A DNA stretch of 64,000 bases, taken from positions 1 through 64,000 of the forward strand of contig UQZX01000005.1 in the NCBI GenBank assembly GCA_900545525.1. The letters are read 5' to 3'. The stretch's first letter is position 1; every line of letters begins with the position of its first letter. This document shows, piece by piece, positions 44,239 to 52,283 of the stretch. The notes below the pieces were generated by a model. It ran no database searches, had not been told where the DNA came from, and saw nothing but the letters and a program-made list of their open reading frames with translations. This DNA is from an uncultured Prevotella sp. Its GTDB lineage: Bacteria; Bacteroidota; Bacteroidia; Bacteroidales; Bacteroidaceae. The translations under genes were made by a program, and so were the position numbers.

Positions 44239-45795
44239 TCATCTCACCACATACTTGTTCTTACCTATTATATATATGCCTTTCGGAAGCCCCTTGAATG
44301 CCTCTGCCCTGTCTACGTCCGAACGCACGAGGACACCTGTCAGACTGTAAACGCGCACCTTTCCGGTGGCGTAGCCGACTGTCGTGCCTCCTATTCCGGT
44401 TGTCTCCACCTTCTTATAAAGCATCACCGGCTTCTGTCCGGGTCTGTAGCAGGCAAAGCGTGGAGAACTTATGTTATACTGTATCGAGCGGTTTGAATAG
44501 GCATTGTTCTTTATCTCAGCCGTCTCTCCGCTGAACGTTATGGTCCATTTTGCATTGTTTGACGACACATCCGATGCATTGTGCAGTTTGTTTCCGTCTG
44601 AGGAAAGCGTCAGATACACATTTTCCTTGGCATCGTAGAATGTATATGCACCTGCCGAACCGCCGAGTATCATCTGACGGGGCTTGCCCTCTTCATTAAC
44701 AACAGTAGTTATAGTACCGCCTTTTACGGTGACTGCTGCAACGTCACGGATATCATTCTTCGTGGCTCCCATTGCCACAGGCACGCTCTCCTTTGCATCC
44801 TCGCACACGATGAGATATGCCGTTCCCGCCAGCAAGTCTGCCTCAGACATTATCTTCTTATACGTCTGACCGCCCTCAACGGGGTCGGGATTGGGGTCAG
44901 GATCAGGATTTGGATCGGGGTCCGGGTCGGGATCGGGGTCCGGGTTGGGGTTCGTCCCGTCATAGTTGTCATAGCTGAAAGCCACGTCTTTCTTATTTCC
45001 CCATACATACTGTTCAAGTCCGGGATAGTCAACAAACGGGTTGCGGTTGCCCTGCAGCTCATAGGCGGCATTGTTACGGTCAATCTCTTTCTGCGACACA
45101 GGGTCTTCCTCCGCCCACCGCAGCAGCATCTGTATAGCCCAGTCCTTGTATGCCGGATACTTGTTTCCGGCAAGCATCGGACTGCTCCAGCCCTGTATCT
45201 TGTCCTCATAGCATGTTGCCATGTAGAAATATATACGGGCGAAGTCGCCTTTATATTGGTCGTTGGGCTCAAAAACCGTACCGCTGTATCCGCTCGTTGT
45301 ACATTTTCCAAGCTTGCTGAAACCGCCGTTCGACATATAAAGACTTCCATCTGCTTCACCAAACGGGTAGTTTCCGCGGCGGTTGTTCACATATCCGTCG
45401 GTGGGAACAACGTGAACCAAATCGCTTTTCATCGGCGAGCCTTCATTAAACCAGCTCTTCGGCATGGAGTGCTCACGGTTGTACCCGTCTCCTTCCTTAC
45501 TGTAGTTATGTCCCTGTGCACTGCCTCCTATCACAAAATTGGTGATGTTGGAGTACATGTCCCAAAGCTTTCCGTCGGCACGCCTGTCCGTTTTATGATA
45601 ACAAGACCACAGTCCGTCATAGCCGACATTGGTGTGAGTGGCAATTACTCTGTACAGTGCCGTCTTCAGGCTCTGTCCTTTCCTGCCGTTCGCAGGCTTA
45701 TAATAGGTACCGCTTCCATTGGGTCCCTGCGCAAACATCTGTGCAGCCATGCACAGCATTGCATAAAACAAGAATGTCTTTTTCCGTATATTCAT
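44239..45795 (-). CDS. Secreted endonuclease I family nuclease with Asp-Pro linker and sorting-like tail
   Basis: From ATG 45795 (MNIRKKTFLFYAMLCMAAQM) the protein has 518 residues with a signal peptide. The N-terminal half is an EndA/endonuclease I-type nuclease domain (GYNREHSMPKSWF, DLVHVVPTDGYVNNRRGNYP) that cuts extracellular or periplasmic DNA and RNA. A repetitive (Asn/Asp)-Pro linker, encoded at 44881-44953, connects it to a beta-sandwich-like domain. The final stretch (KVRVYSLTGVLV, then GLPKGIYIIGKNKYVVR) resembles a Prevotella type IX sorting tail. It is probably a surface or secreted nuclease. A TACATTTG box lies 39 bp upstream. Confidence 0.85.
   Translation of the reverse strand: MNIRKKTFLFYAMLCMAAQMFAQGPNGSGTYYKPANGRKGQSLKTALYRVIATHTNVGYDGLWSCYHKTDRRADGKLWDMYSNITNFVIGGSAQGHNYSKEGDGYNREHSMPKSWFNEGSPMKSDLVHVVPTDGYVNNRRGNYPFGEADGSLYMSNGGFSKLGKCTTSGYSGTVFEPNDQYKGDFARIYFYMATCYEDKIQGWSSPMLAGNKYPAYKDWAIQMLLRWAEEDPVSQKEIDRNNAAYELQGNRNPFVDYPGLEQYVWGNKKDVAFSYDNYDGTNPNPDPDPDPDPDPNPDPDPNPDPVEGGQTYKKIMSEADLLAGTAYLIVCEDAKESVPVAMGATKNDIRDVAAVTVKGGTITTVVNEEGKPRQMILGGSAGAYTFYDAKENVYLTLSSDGNKLHNASDVSSNNAKWTITFSGETAEIKNNAYSNRSIQYNISSPRFACYRPGQKPVMLYKKVETTGIGGTTVGYATGKVRVYSLTGVLVRSDVDRAEAFKGLPKGIYIIGKNKYVVR
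44881..44953. repeat. Tandem hexamer-like repeat encoding the Asp-Pro linker
   Basis: GGGTCGGGATC-like units, six bases long with substitutions, encode a (D/N)P repeat of about 12 pairs in the nuclease gene. Such a tract can change length by slippage without breaking frame. Confidence 0.8.
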
Positions 45796-45833
45796 AGCCG
45801 TTAATAAATTGTCCACATTTAAACAAGGGGCTG

Positions 45834-45841
45834 CAAATGTA
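45834..45841 (-). promoter_or_regulatory. Promoter -7 box for the secreted nuclease
   Basis: The minus strand reads TACATTTG, 39 bp before the ATG at 45795. Confidence 0.55.
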
Positions 45842-45980
45842 ATTCTTTATGACGACATGAACAAACTTTTGAGCGTAAAAATAATGCAGGAGGCGGGCAA
45901 TAGCATCATAAATGCAACTGTTTCCGTCTCATCCCTCCTTATATATAATAAGGTGTAACACGGCATATACAAAACTAACT

Positions 45981-46010
45981 GCGGGTGCTCCCCGACAAGA
46001 GAGCACCCGC
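45981..46010. terminator. 10-bp GC-rich hairpin in the gap downstream of the GlsB-like gene
   Basis: GCGGGTGCTC (45981-45990) and GAGCACCCGC (46001-46010) form a perfect stem with a 10-nt loop. It could terminate the GlsB-like transcript on the minus strand, but there is no clean U-tract. The rest of 45842-46190 shows no gene. Confidence 0.4.
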
Positions 46011-46190
46011 ATTAAAGGATTTACTGCCTGCACTTTTTTAAGCACACCCCCTTTCTGCTATCTGTAAATATACTCTTATGCTATTCTGCCGCCGTAACAA
46101 CATGTCCCTTATGTTATCCTGAACAAGCCTACCGGCAGAAAGATACATTTTATGAAAACAAGAAATGCAGGCAAGAAATATATCCTCAGG

Positions 46191-46430
46191 CTATTTCCTC
46201 CTGAAAAGAGACGCCACGTATAATACAAGGACGGCACCTATTACTGCCGTAACGAGCTGACCTATCCAGCTTCCGTCCCATGAAATGTCGAACAGGCTGA
46301 ACACCCATCCGCCGACAGCACCGCCTACAACACCAAGCAAAAGGTTCCAAAGACATCCGAAACCGCCTCCACGCATCAGCTTTCCGGCAAGAAAACCGGC
46401 AAGGATACCGATAATAATTGATCCAATCAT
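46191..46430 (-). CDS. GlsB/YeaQ/YmgE-family membrane protein
   Basis: This 79-residue, very hydrophobic protein has the family's Gly-rich helices: GILAGFLAGKLMRGGGFGCL, then GVVGGAVGGWVF and a third helix ending in SLFRRK. It is an inner membrane protein of the transglycosylase-associated/stress-response family. The molecular role is unknown. A TATATTTG box lies 40 bp upstream, so it is monocistronic. Confidence 0.85.
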   Translation of the reverse strand: MIGSIIIGILAGFLAGKLMRGGGFGCLWNLLLGVVGGAVGGWVFSLFDISWDGSWIGQLVTAVIGAVLVLYVASLFRRK

Positions 46431-46469
46431 AACTGTAATTTTTAAGGGTTAGACATATTGTTTACAATG

Positions 46470-46477
46470 CAAATATA
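46470..46477 (-). promoter_or_regulatory. Promoter -7 box for the GlsB-like gene
   Basis: The minus strand reads TATATTTG, 40 bp before the start codon. Confidence 0.55.
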
Positions 46478-46511
46478 GCCACTTTCGCAATAAGTCCCTT
46501 ATTTAGAAAGG

Positions 46512-47465
46512 TTATTCAGTATCTTTTAACAGCACGAAACGTGCCCTGAGAGGCAGGTGGTCGCTATACCCGCCAACGTACTTATACCCTGTATAACTGC
46601 GTTTCGGCTGCATGCCGCCATAGCGCATGTCTTCTTCAAGAAGAAACTTTTCATCGTTTACGACACAGTCTTTAAACCACTTTTTAACACTTTTGCTAAT
46701 AAGTATGTGGTCTATGCTGCTCCACATGCCGCGATACTTGTATGTTCCCCTTGCCCCGTTGCGCCCCGTCACGCCGGCTGAGACATCCTCAAGTCCCATG
46801 GCTTGCAGCCTGACAAGGGCACTGTCGCCACATCCGTCGTTGAAGTCTCCGGCGATGATGATATTGGCTTCGGGCGACAAACGGCGCAAAGAGTCCACAG
46901 CCATGCCAAGCCTCTCAGCCACGAGCATCCTGTAAGGGCGCGTGGCTTTCTCTCCTCCGTAGCGGCTCGGGGCATGGACGACAAACACATGAAGCGTGTC
47001 GTCGGTGACAAGCCTGCCCGATACATACAATATATCGCGTGTGGGGCGCATGCCCTTCAACGGCTCTACGCGTATGGGAAAATGGCTTATCAGGGCAAAC
47101 GAGAACGGCGAATACATCAATGCCACGTCTATTCCGCGCACGTCGGGTGAGTTTGTCATGACATACTCATAGCCCGCCCCGCGCAGAAGCGAGCGCCTTG
47201 TAAGGTCGTACATCACGCTGTCGTTCTCAACCTCACACAATGCAACCATGTCGGGCAGTGTCCATTCGCGCCCGTCCATGCCGCATGCCACTATGCTGCG
47301 GGAAATGTTGTCCAGCTTTTTCCAGTATCTGCTGCGCGTCCAGTGGCGGCTGCCTTCGGGCATGAACTCCGTGTCTTGCTTCAAGGTGTCGTGCCTGCAG
47401 TCGAACAGGTTCTCACAATTCAGCTGAACAAAAGTGAATATCCCGAGCAAGAGAGTTGACAACAT
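46512..47465 (-). CDS. Endonuclease/exonuclease/phosphatase family protein
   Basis: The 317 residues have the EEP-fold order: VQLNCENLFD (Asn motif), ALCEVEN (catalytic Glu), HAPSRYGG (His), IAGDFNDG (Asp/Asn) and SDHLPL (terminal Asp-His). A short hydrophobic N-terminus (MLSTLLLGIFTFVQ) may be a signal peptide or anchor. The substrate could be DNA, a phospholipid or an inositol phosphate; the sequence does not decide. A repetitive AT-rich stretch lies upstream. Confidence 0.85.
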   Translation of the reverse strand: MLSTLLLGIFTFVQLNCENLFDCRHDTLKQDTEFMPEGSRHWTRSRYWKKLDNISRSIVACGMDGREWTLPDMVALCEVENDSVMYDLTRRSLLRGAGYEYVMTNSPDVRGIDVALMYSPFSFALISHFPIRVEPLKGMRPTRDILYVSGRLVTDDTLHVFVVHAPSRYGGEKATRPYRMLVAERLGMAVDSLRRLSPEANIIIAGDFNDGCGDSALVRLQAMGLEDVSAGVTGRNGARGTYKYRGMWSSIDHILISKSVKKWFKDCVVNDEKFLLEEDMRYGGMQPKRSYTGYKYVGGYSDHLPLRARFVLLKDTE

Positions 47466-47670
47466 GACGTTAAATTAAGAGTTAAGAGTTAAGAATTAAG
47501 AGTTTGGAATTACGAGTTACGAGTTTGGAATTACGAGTTACGAGTTTGGAATTACGAATTACGAGTTACGAATTTTGAATTAAGAGTTCAAAGTTAAGAA
47601 TTAGTGGCGTGAGTCACGGGTTACCTCCCACCACAATTATAAATTATAAATTATGAATTATAAATTACAA
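47466..47670. repeat. AT-rich short-period repeat tract
   Basis: Units such as GAATTACGAGTTACGAGTTT and TTAAGAGTTAAGA recur from about 47473 to 47600, then ATAAATTATAAATTATGAAT repeats near 47640-47670. The tract lies between tyrA and the EEP gene and has no coding potential. Confidence 0.75.
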
Positions 47671-47678
47671 ATTCCTCT

Positions 47679-48452
47679 CTACTCCACGTTCCTCCGTATC
47701 TTCTCAAGATAAGCCTTCATGCCTGCTGCGTCTTTCGTTTCTATTATGCCGAGCAGCTCTTTAAGCTCCGTACGTATCTTCCCCACCTGTTCCGAGGTGT
47801 AGGGATTGAACAGTATTTCCTGCAAGAGATAGTCGTCTTCATTCAACACGCCCTTTGCTATGCGCATGTGACGCTTGAAGGTTGTTCCCGGCGCATCCTG
47901 ATGCTTCATCACGGCGGCAAAGACAAAGGTGCTCACAAACGGTATGCTGAGCGAGTATGCCACCGTGCGGTCGTGCTCCTCGAAGGTATACTCGTAGATG
48001 TTAAGCCCCAGTTTGCTGTACAGGTCCTTGAAGAATATCCTGCCCATATAGTCGCCCTCGCTTATTATTATCGCATTCTCCTCGTGCAGCTGGCTCAGGT
48101 TGGCAAAGGTGGGACCGAACATAGGGTGAGTGGACACATAGCGGTGCCCGCTCTTCTCATAGTATTCCTTCAGACCGGTCTTTACCGACGAGATGTCGCT
48201 TATTATGCAGTTGTCGGGCAGCAGGGGCAGGACCTCGTCAAACGCAGGTATGGTATATTTCACCGTGACGGCATTTATCACCAGTTCGGGAGCAAACGCC
48301 CTTATCTCCTCCAGCTGCGTAAAGCGCAGGGTATTGTAAGTAAACCGCAGCCGTGCGGGGTCTTTCTCATACACCGCCACCTCATGTTCAAAGCTCAGCA
48401 GGTCGAGGAAGAAGCTCCCCATCTTACCTGCTCCAAGTACCAGAATTTTCAT
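47679..48452 (-). CDS. tyrA: Prephenate dehydrogenase (tyrosine branch)
   Basis: TyrA oxidatively decarboxylates prephenate to 4-hydroxyphenylpyruvate. The 257 residues have an N-terminal NAD(P)-binding Rossmann fold (MKILVLGAGKMGSFFLDLLS) and the substrate motif STHPMFGPTF (about 111-120) with the conserved His. There is no ACT domain and no fused chorismate mutase, because mutase activity comes from the upstream aroF/aroQ gene 7 bp away. It is the last gene of the aromatic operon. Confidence 0.92.
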   Translation of the reverse strand: MKILVLGAGKMGSFFLDLLSFEHEVAVYEKDPARLRFTYNTLRFTQLEEIRAFAPELVINAVTVKYTIPAFDEVLPLLPDNCIISDISSVKTGLKEYYEKSGHRYVSTHPMFGPTFANLSQLHEENAIIISEGDYMGRIFFKDLYSKLGLNIYEYTFEEHDRTVAYSLSIPFVSTFVFAAVMKHQDAPGTTFKRHMRIAKGVLNEDDYLLQEILFNPYTSEQVGKIRTELKELLGIIETKDAAGMKAYLEKIRRNVE

Positions 48453-48459
48453 AAACGCC

Positions 48460-49524
48460 TCACCTGTTTATTATCTCTATCTGCTGTCTCACCGACTCCT
48501 CATGCACCGACTCGAATATTTCCTTCACAAACTTCGGGTCCATTCCGCACAACGTTCCCTGCGCGCCGCGCTTGTCAAGGATTTCGTTATAGCGTCCTGT
48601 CTGCAACACCGTCATGTTGTGTTCCTTCTTATACTGCCCTATCTCGCGGCATACGCGCATGCGCTTTGCGAGCAGTTCCATAAGCTGGTTGTCCAGTTCG
48701 TCAATCTGCTTGCGCAGTGCCACAATGCCCTCGGTTGTCATATTGTCGTCGCGTATTACGAGGAGGCTCAGTATATAGTCGAGCACGTCGGGCGTAACCT
48801 GCTGCTTGGCATCGCTCCATGCACAGTCGGGATTGCAGTGGCTCTCCACTATCAGACCGTCAAAGCCGAGGTCCATTGCCTGTTGGCACAGCGGTGCCAC
48901 AAGCTCGCGGCTGCCGCCTATGTGGCTCGGGTCACAGATGATAGGAAGCTGCGGTATGCGGCGGCGCAGCTCTATTGGTATCTGCCACATGGGCAGATTG
49001 CGGTAAATCTTCTTGTCGTAGCTCGAAAATCCGCGGTGTATCGCCGCAAGGCGCTTCACGCCCGCCTGGTTGATGCGCTCCATGGCACCTATCCACAGCT
49101 CAAGGTCGGGATTGACCGGGTTTTTCACGAACACGGGAACATCCACTCCCCGCAGGCTGTCGGCAAGTGCCTGCATGGCAAACGGGTTTGCCGTGGTGCG
49201 TGCACCGACCCACAATATGTCAACGCCGTATTTAAGGGCAAGCTCCACATGCTCCGGCGTTGCCACTTCCGTAGCCACCATCATGCCCGTTTCTTCCTTC
49301 ACGGTCCTGAGCCAAGGCAGTGCCGCCTCGCCGTTTCCTTCAAACCCTCCGGGCTTGGTGCGCGGCTTCCACACGCCTGCCCTGAATAGGTGGCAGCCTT
49401 TTGCCGCCAGCTGGCGTGCCGTTGTTATTACTTGTTCTTCGGTCTCCGCCGAACACGGACCTGCCATGACGATAAGACGCTCGTCGTCGCACGGCAGGTT
49501 TAATGATTGCAGTTCCAGTTCCAT
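48460..49524 (-). CDS. DAHP synthase fused to chorismate mutase (AroQ type)
   Basis: This 354-residue bifunctional enzyme joins the first shikimate step to the Phe/Tyr branch point. Residues about 1-255 are a type I DAHP synthase of the AroA-beta/KdsA-like group (VMAGPCSAETEEQV, GAWKPRTKP-like block, ICDPSHIGGSRE, ESHCNPDCAWSDAKQ). Residues about 262-354 are an AroQ chorismate mutase (LRKQIDELDNQLMELLAKRM). It lies between an aminotransferase and tyrA with gaps of 7-10 bp, so the four genes form one operon. The fusion is common in Bacteroidetes. Confidence 0.93.
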   Translation of the reverse strand: MELELQSLNLPCDDERLIVMAGPCSAETEEQVITTARQLAAKGCHLFRAGVWKPRTKPGGFEGNGEAALPWLRTVKEETGMMVATEVATPEHVELALKYGVDILWVGARTTANPFAMQALADSLRGVDVPVFVKNPVNPDLELWIGAMERINQAGVKRLAAIHRGFSSYDKKIYRNLPMWQIPIELRRRIPQLPIICDPSHIGGSRELVAPLCQQAMDLGFDGLIVESHCNPDCAWSDAKQQVTPDVLDYILSLLVIRDDNMTTEGIVALRKQIDELDNQLMELLAKRMRVCREIGQYKKEHNMTVLQTGRYNEILDKRGAQGTLCGMDPKFVKEIFESVHEESVRQQIEIINR

Positions 49525-49534
49525 TGCTGTATAT

Positions 49535-50749
49535 TTATTTATTATTATTCTTTTGTCTGTCGTCTCCCATGCTCACGGCTATTCTCTCCAAAGCCTCCTT
49601 CATCCTCTCTTCCTTGGCACAGAGGGAAATGCGTATGTAGCGCCTGCCGTTCCCGCCGAAGATAAATCCGGGCGTGATGAACACCCTTGCCTCATGAAGG
49701 ACGCGCTCCGTAAGCTGCTCGGCATCGTCATATCCGTCGGGAATGCGCCCCCAAAGGAACATCCCCACCTGCCCTTCATCGAACGTGCATCCCAGCATCC
49801 GCATTATCTGCTCTGCCGTTTTGCGGCGGCGGCGGTACACTTCGATGTTTGCCTCGCGGTGCCACTCGTCGCTGTTGTCGTATGCCGCCGCTGCCGCAAG
49901 CTGTATGCCGCGGAACGTTCCAGAGTCGATGTTGCTCTTTACTTTCAGTATCCAGCTTATGAACGTGGCGTTGGAAGCGCACATCCCCACGCGCCAGCCC
50001 GGCATGTTGTGGCTCTTGCTCATGGAGTTCAGCTCTATGCAGCAGTCTTTCGCGCCCGGCACCTGAAGCAGCGAGAGGGGCTTCTCGTTGAGTATAAGCG
50101 AATATGGATTGTCGTTGACAACCACTATCGAGTGCCGGCGTGCAAAGTCAACGAGGCGGCGGTATGTCTCCATGCGCGCATTTCCGCCGGTGGGCATGTT
50201 GGGATAGTTGGTCCACATCAGCCTCACACGGCTCAGGTCCATGTTCTCGAGGGCGTCGAAGTCGGGCTGCCAGCCGTTGTCCTCGCAAAGCGGATAGTTC
50301 ACCACCTTTGCCCCCAGTATCTTGCTCAGCGACGTGTAGGTGGGATATCCGGGGTCGGGAACAAGCACCTCGTCGCCCGGGTTTACAAAGGCGAGCGTTA
50401 TATGCAGTATGCCCTCCTTGCTTCCGATGAGCGGCTGTATCTCCGTCTGCGGATTAAGCTCAACGCCGAAACGGCGGCTGTAAAATCCTGCCATTGCCGT
50501 GCGCAGCTCGGGCGTGCCCATAGTGGGCTGATAGCCGTGGGCATCGGCACGCCGTGCCACCTCGCACAGTGTCTCCACGGTATGCGGCGACGGCGGCATG
50601 TCGGGACTGCCTATCGCAAGACTTATTATGTCCATGCCCGCAGCGTTCATGCCCGCCACTTCTTTGAGCTTGCGGCTGAAATAGTATTCGCTGACCTCGG
50701 CAAGGCGCCTTGCCGGCTCTATATTATATTGTAGGGTTTGTTCCGTCAT
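49535..50749 (-). CDS. PLP-dependent aminotransferase (probable aromatic amino acid aminotransferase)
   Basis: This 404-residue fold-type I class I/II aminotransferase carries the PLP Lys in ELNSMSKSHNMPGWRVG and the NDNPYSLI block. Its operon position between pheA and aroF/aroQ supports transamination of phenylpyruvate, 4-hydroxyphenylpyruvate or prephenate. The start at 50749 overlaps the end of pheA by 26 bp and has a good AGGAG Shine-Dalgarno sequence 9 bp upstream, unusual in this window, which supports this start and translational coupling. Confidence 0.88.
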   Translation of the reverse strand: MTEQTLQYNIEPARRLAEVSEYYFSRKLKEVAGMNAAGMDIISLAIGSPDMPPSPHTVETLCEVARRADAHGYQPTMGTPELRTAMAGFYSRRFGVELNPQTEIQPLIGSKEGILHITLAFVNPGDEVLVPDPGYPTYTSLSKILGAKVVNYPLCEDNGWQPDFDALENMDLSRVRLMWTNYPNMPTGGNARMETYRRLVDFARRHSIVVVNDNPYSLILNEKPLSLLQVPGAKDCCIELNSMSKSHNMPGWRVGMCASNATFISWILKVKSNIDSGTFRGIQLAAAAAYDNSDEWHREANIEVYRRRRKTAEQIMRMLGCTFDEGQVGMFLWGRIPDGYDDAEQLTERVLHEARVFITPGFIFGGNGRRYIRISLCAKEERMKEALERIAVSMGDDRQKNNNK

Positions 50750-51572
50750 GTCTGTATTCTCCTAATATCTTAAGTTCTTTTGTCAATGGCACTATGGCAT
50801 CCATGCACTGGCGGAAGCGCGTGGCACTGTTGTAAATCACGTCTACATAGAACATATACTCCCACTCATGTCCTATTATGGGCAGCGACTGTATCTTCGT
50901 GAGGTTTATCTTGTAGAACGAGAGTATGCTCAGCACCTGCGAGAGGCTGCCTTCCTCGTGGGGAAGCGAGAAGACAAGACTTGCCTTGTCTGCCTCTCCG
51001 TGTGTTCTCAGAGCGTCTTCCCTGCCGGGAGTGACAACAACGAGAAACCTCGTAAAGTTGTGCTTGTTGTCCTCTATCTTGTCTTCAAGAACCTTCATGC
51101 CGTACATTTCCGCCGCCTGACGGCTGCATATCGCAGCCCATCCGCGGCAGTTGTTTCCTGCAATGAACTTTGCCGACCCTGCCGTGTCCTCCGCCTCCAC
51201 AGCCTTCAGCTCCGGACGGTTGGCAAGAAAGCCGCGGCACTGCATCAGGGCAACGGGATGGGAGTGAACTTCGGTGACCGTTTCCCACGAGTCTTCGGGC
51301 AGGCAGCAGATGCAGTGGGATATGCGCAGCTTGTATTCGCCCGCCACGACAGTGCCCGAGTCGCGCAGCAGCTCGTAGTTGTGGAGCAGCGATCCGGCTA
51401 TGGTGTTCTCTATCGCCACCAGTCCCACGGTGTCGGGACTGCGCCTTATGTTTTCAAAGACCTGTTCGAACGTGGCACAGCATATCAGCCTTATGTCCTC
51501 TCCGGCAAAGTAGCCGTGGGCGGCAATGTCGTGGAACGAGCCTTCAAGTCCTTGTATTGCTATCGTCTTCAT
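50724..51572 (-). CDS. pheA: Prephenate dehydratase with ACT domain
   Basis: PheA converts prephenate to phenylpyruvate. The 282 residues have the periplasmic-binding-like catalytic domain (about 1-185) with the conserved TRF triad (HNFTRFLVV, Thr174-Phe176) and ENTIAG (55-60). A C-terminal ACT domain follows (about 198-275). Two ACT motifs linked to Phe binding in E. coli PheA are altered: GALV is EGSL (207-210) and ESRP is QSLP (228-231). It is the first structural gene of the aromatic operon and is preceded by an attenuator (51598-51754). Confidence 0.95.
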   Translation of the reverse strand: MKTIAIQGLEGSFHDIAAHGYFAGEDIRLICCATFEQVFENIRRSPDTVGLVAIENTIAGSLLHNYELLRDSGTVVAGEYKLRISHCICCLPEDSWETVTEVHSHPVALMQCRGFLANRPELKAVEAEDTAGSAKFIAGNNCRGWAAICSRQAAEMYGMKVLEDKIEDNKHNFTRFLVVVTPGREDALRTHGEADKASLVFSLPHEEGSLSQVLSILSFYKINLTKIQSLPIIGHEWEYMFYVDVIYNSATRFRQCMDAIVPLTKELKILGEYRHDGTNPTI

Positions 51573-51597
51573 CGTTTATCATATATTCCGTTATACC

Positions 51598-51629
51598 AAA
51601 AATCCCGCCTCATCTTTTGTGAAGCGGGA
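51598..51629 (-). terminator. Attenuator terminator in the pheA leader
   Basis: On the minus strand TCCCGCTTCA (51620-51629) pairs with TGAGGCGGGA (51603-51612) around a 7-nt loop, with one G-U pair, followed by five T (51598-51602). It lies 26 bp before the pheA ATG, inside the transcript. The 5' arm can alternatively pair with 51689-51702 in the leader peptide gene (13 of 14 positions), giving an antiterminator. Confidence 0.9.
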
Positions 51630-51676
51630 CTTGATTGTATCTTTCTTTAAAGATTGTCTTGTCATAAGTTGAAATC

Positions 51677-51754
51677 CTACACGCAACTTCCCGCTTCGCA
51701 AATCCCTGCAAAGTAAAAATAAAAGTAATAAAAAGATGCGTACAGTGTATTCAT
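51677..51754 (-). CDS. Phe/Tyr-rich leader peptide of the pheA operon
   Basis: This 25-codon ORF starts at ATG 51754 and ends at TAG 51677. Codons 8-15 encode FYYFYFYF, and nine of 25 residues are Phe or Tyr. It begins about 25 nt after the predicted transcription start. Codons 18-23 (ICEAGS) contain the RNA segment that can pair with the 5' arm of the downstream terminator. A ribosome stalled on the Phe/Tyr run would leave this segment free to form the antiterminator. A ribosome that reaches the stop would cover it and let the terminator fold. Confidence 0.9.
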   Translation of the reverse strand: MNTLYASFYYFYFYFAGICEAGSCV

Positions 51755-51785
51755 TGTTATTTATTGTTTTTTACATCAACGGTTG

Positions 51786-51817
51786 CAAAAGTAAAACTTT
51801 TATTTCATTCATACAAA
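51786..51817 (-). promoter_or_regulatory. Promoter of the pheA operon
   Basis: On the minus strand TTTG (51814-51817), 20 nt, then TACTTTTG (51786-51793), a near-perfect consensus. The predicted start near 51779 gives a leader of about 207 nt. Confidence 0.8.
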
Positions 51818-51922
51818 CATTTCGCAATGTTTTTCAGCAATAATGTAACAATATAACACATCATGGCGTTGTTTTGAACATCATCTTCATGCAGCCGTGA
51901 AACGGGCTTTTTCGATGGCGCA

Positions 51923-52040
51923 TGCAACTTGTTGAAAATCAAGATGATACCTTTTGGCTTCTAAAAGACGGCATTTCAGACTCCGAAAGGTGCCCTTTTG
52001 CGTCCCGATATGCCGTCTTTTGGAATGCAAGAGGTCGTGC
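51923..52040. repeat. Array of about 22-bp palindromic modules, copy B
   Basis: It starts TGCAACTTGTTGAAAATCA, the same end as copy A (27882-27900, inverted), then runs through modules such as AAAAGACGGCATTT and GAAAGGTGCCCTTTTG at about 22-bp spacing. Confidence 0.7.
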
Positions 52041-52142
52041 ATTGGAAACGGGGAAGATGTATAGCCGCCCGTGAAAGCACCGCAAAAGGAACGGATAAAT
52101 AAAAATGCAACGGCGGATAAAAACAATCTTTTTATTTTGTAT

Positions 52143-52241
52143 TGCGTCCGGTTTGCATTATCTTTGCATAAGATAAGCGGCGCCTCAGCAATCTAAAGCA
52201 AGCTTGATTGCATTCGGCTTGCATTATCTTTGCATACGATA
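52143..52241. repeat. Promoter-carrying repeat, copy 1
   Basis: Two direct copies of a TTGCATTATCTTTGCATA-type end (near 52153 and 52218) flank CCTCAGCAAT and AAGCAAGCTTGATTGC. Each end contains TATCTTTG on the + strand, a consensus -7 box. A closely related copy is at 57214-57292. It lies 235 bp upstream of slyD and may drive it. Confidence 0.75.
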
Positions 52242-52283
52242 CCGCACCGTGTGAGGATGTGCCAATATATGAAATGCTTCCAG

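Noticed and set aside
45981..46010. Riboswitch or attenuator upstream of the secreted nuclease
   Set aside because: The hairpin lies upstream of the nuclease promoter box, so it is outside that transcript; it more likely belongs to the end of the GlsB-like transcript.
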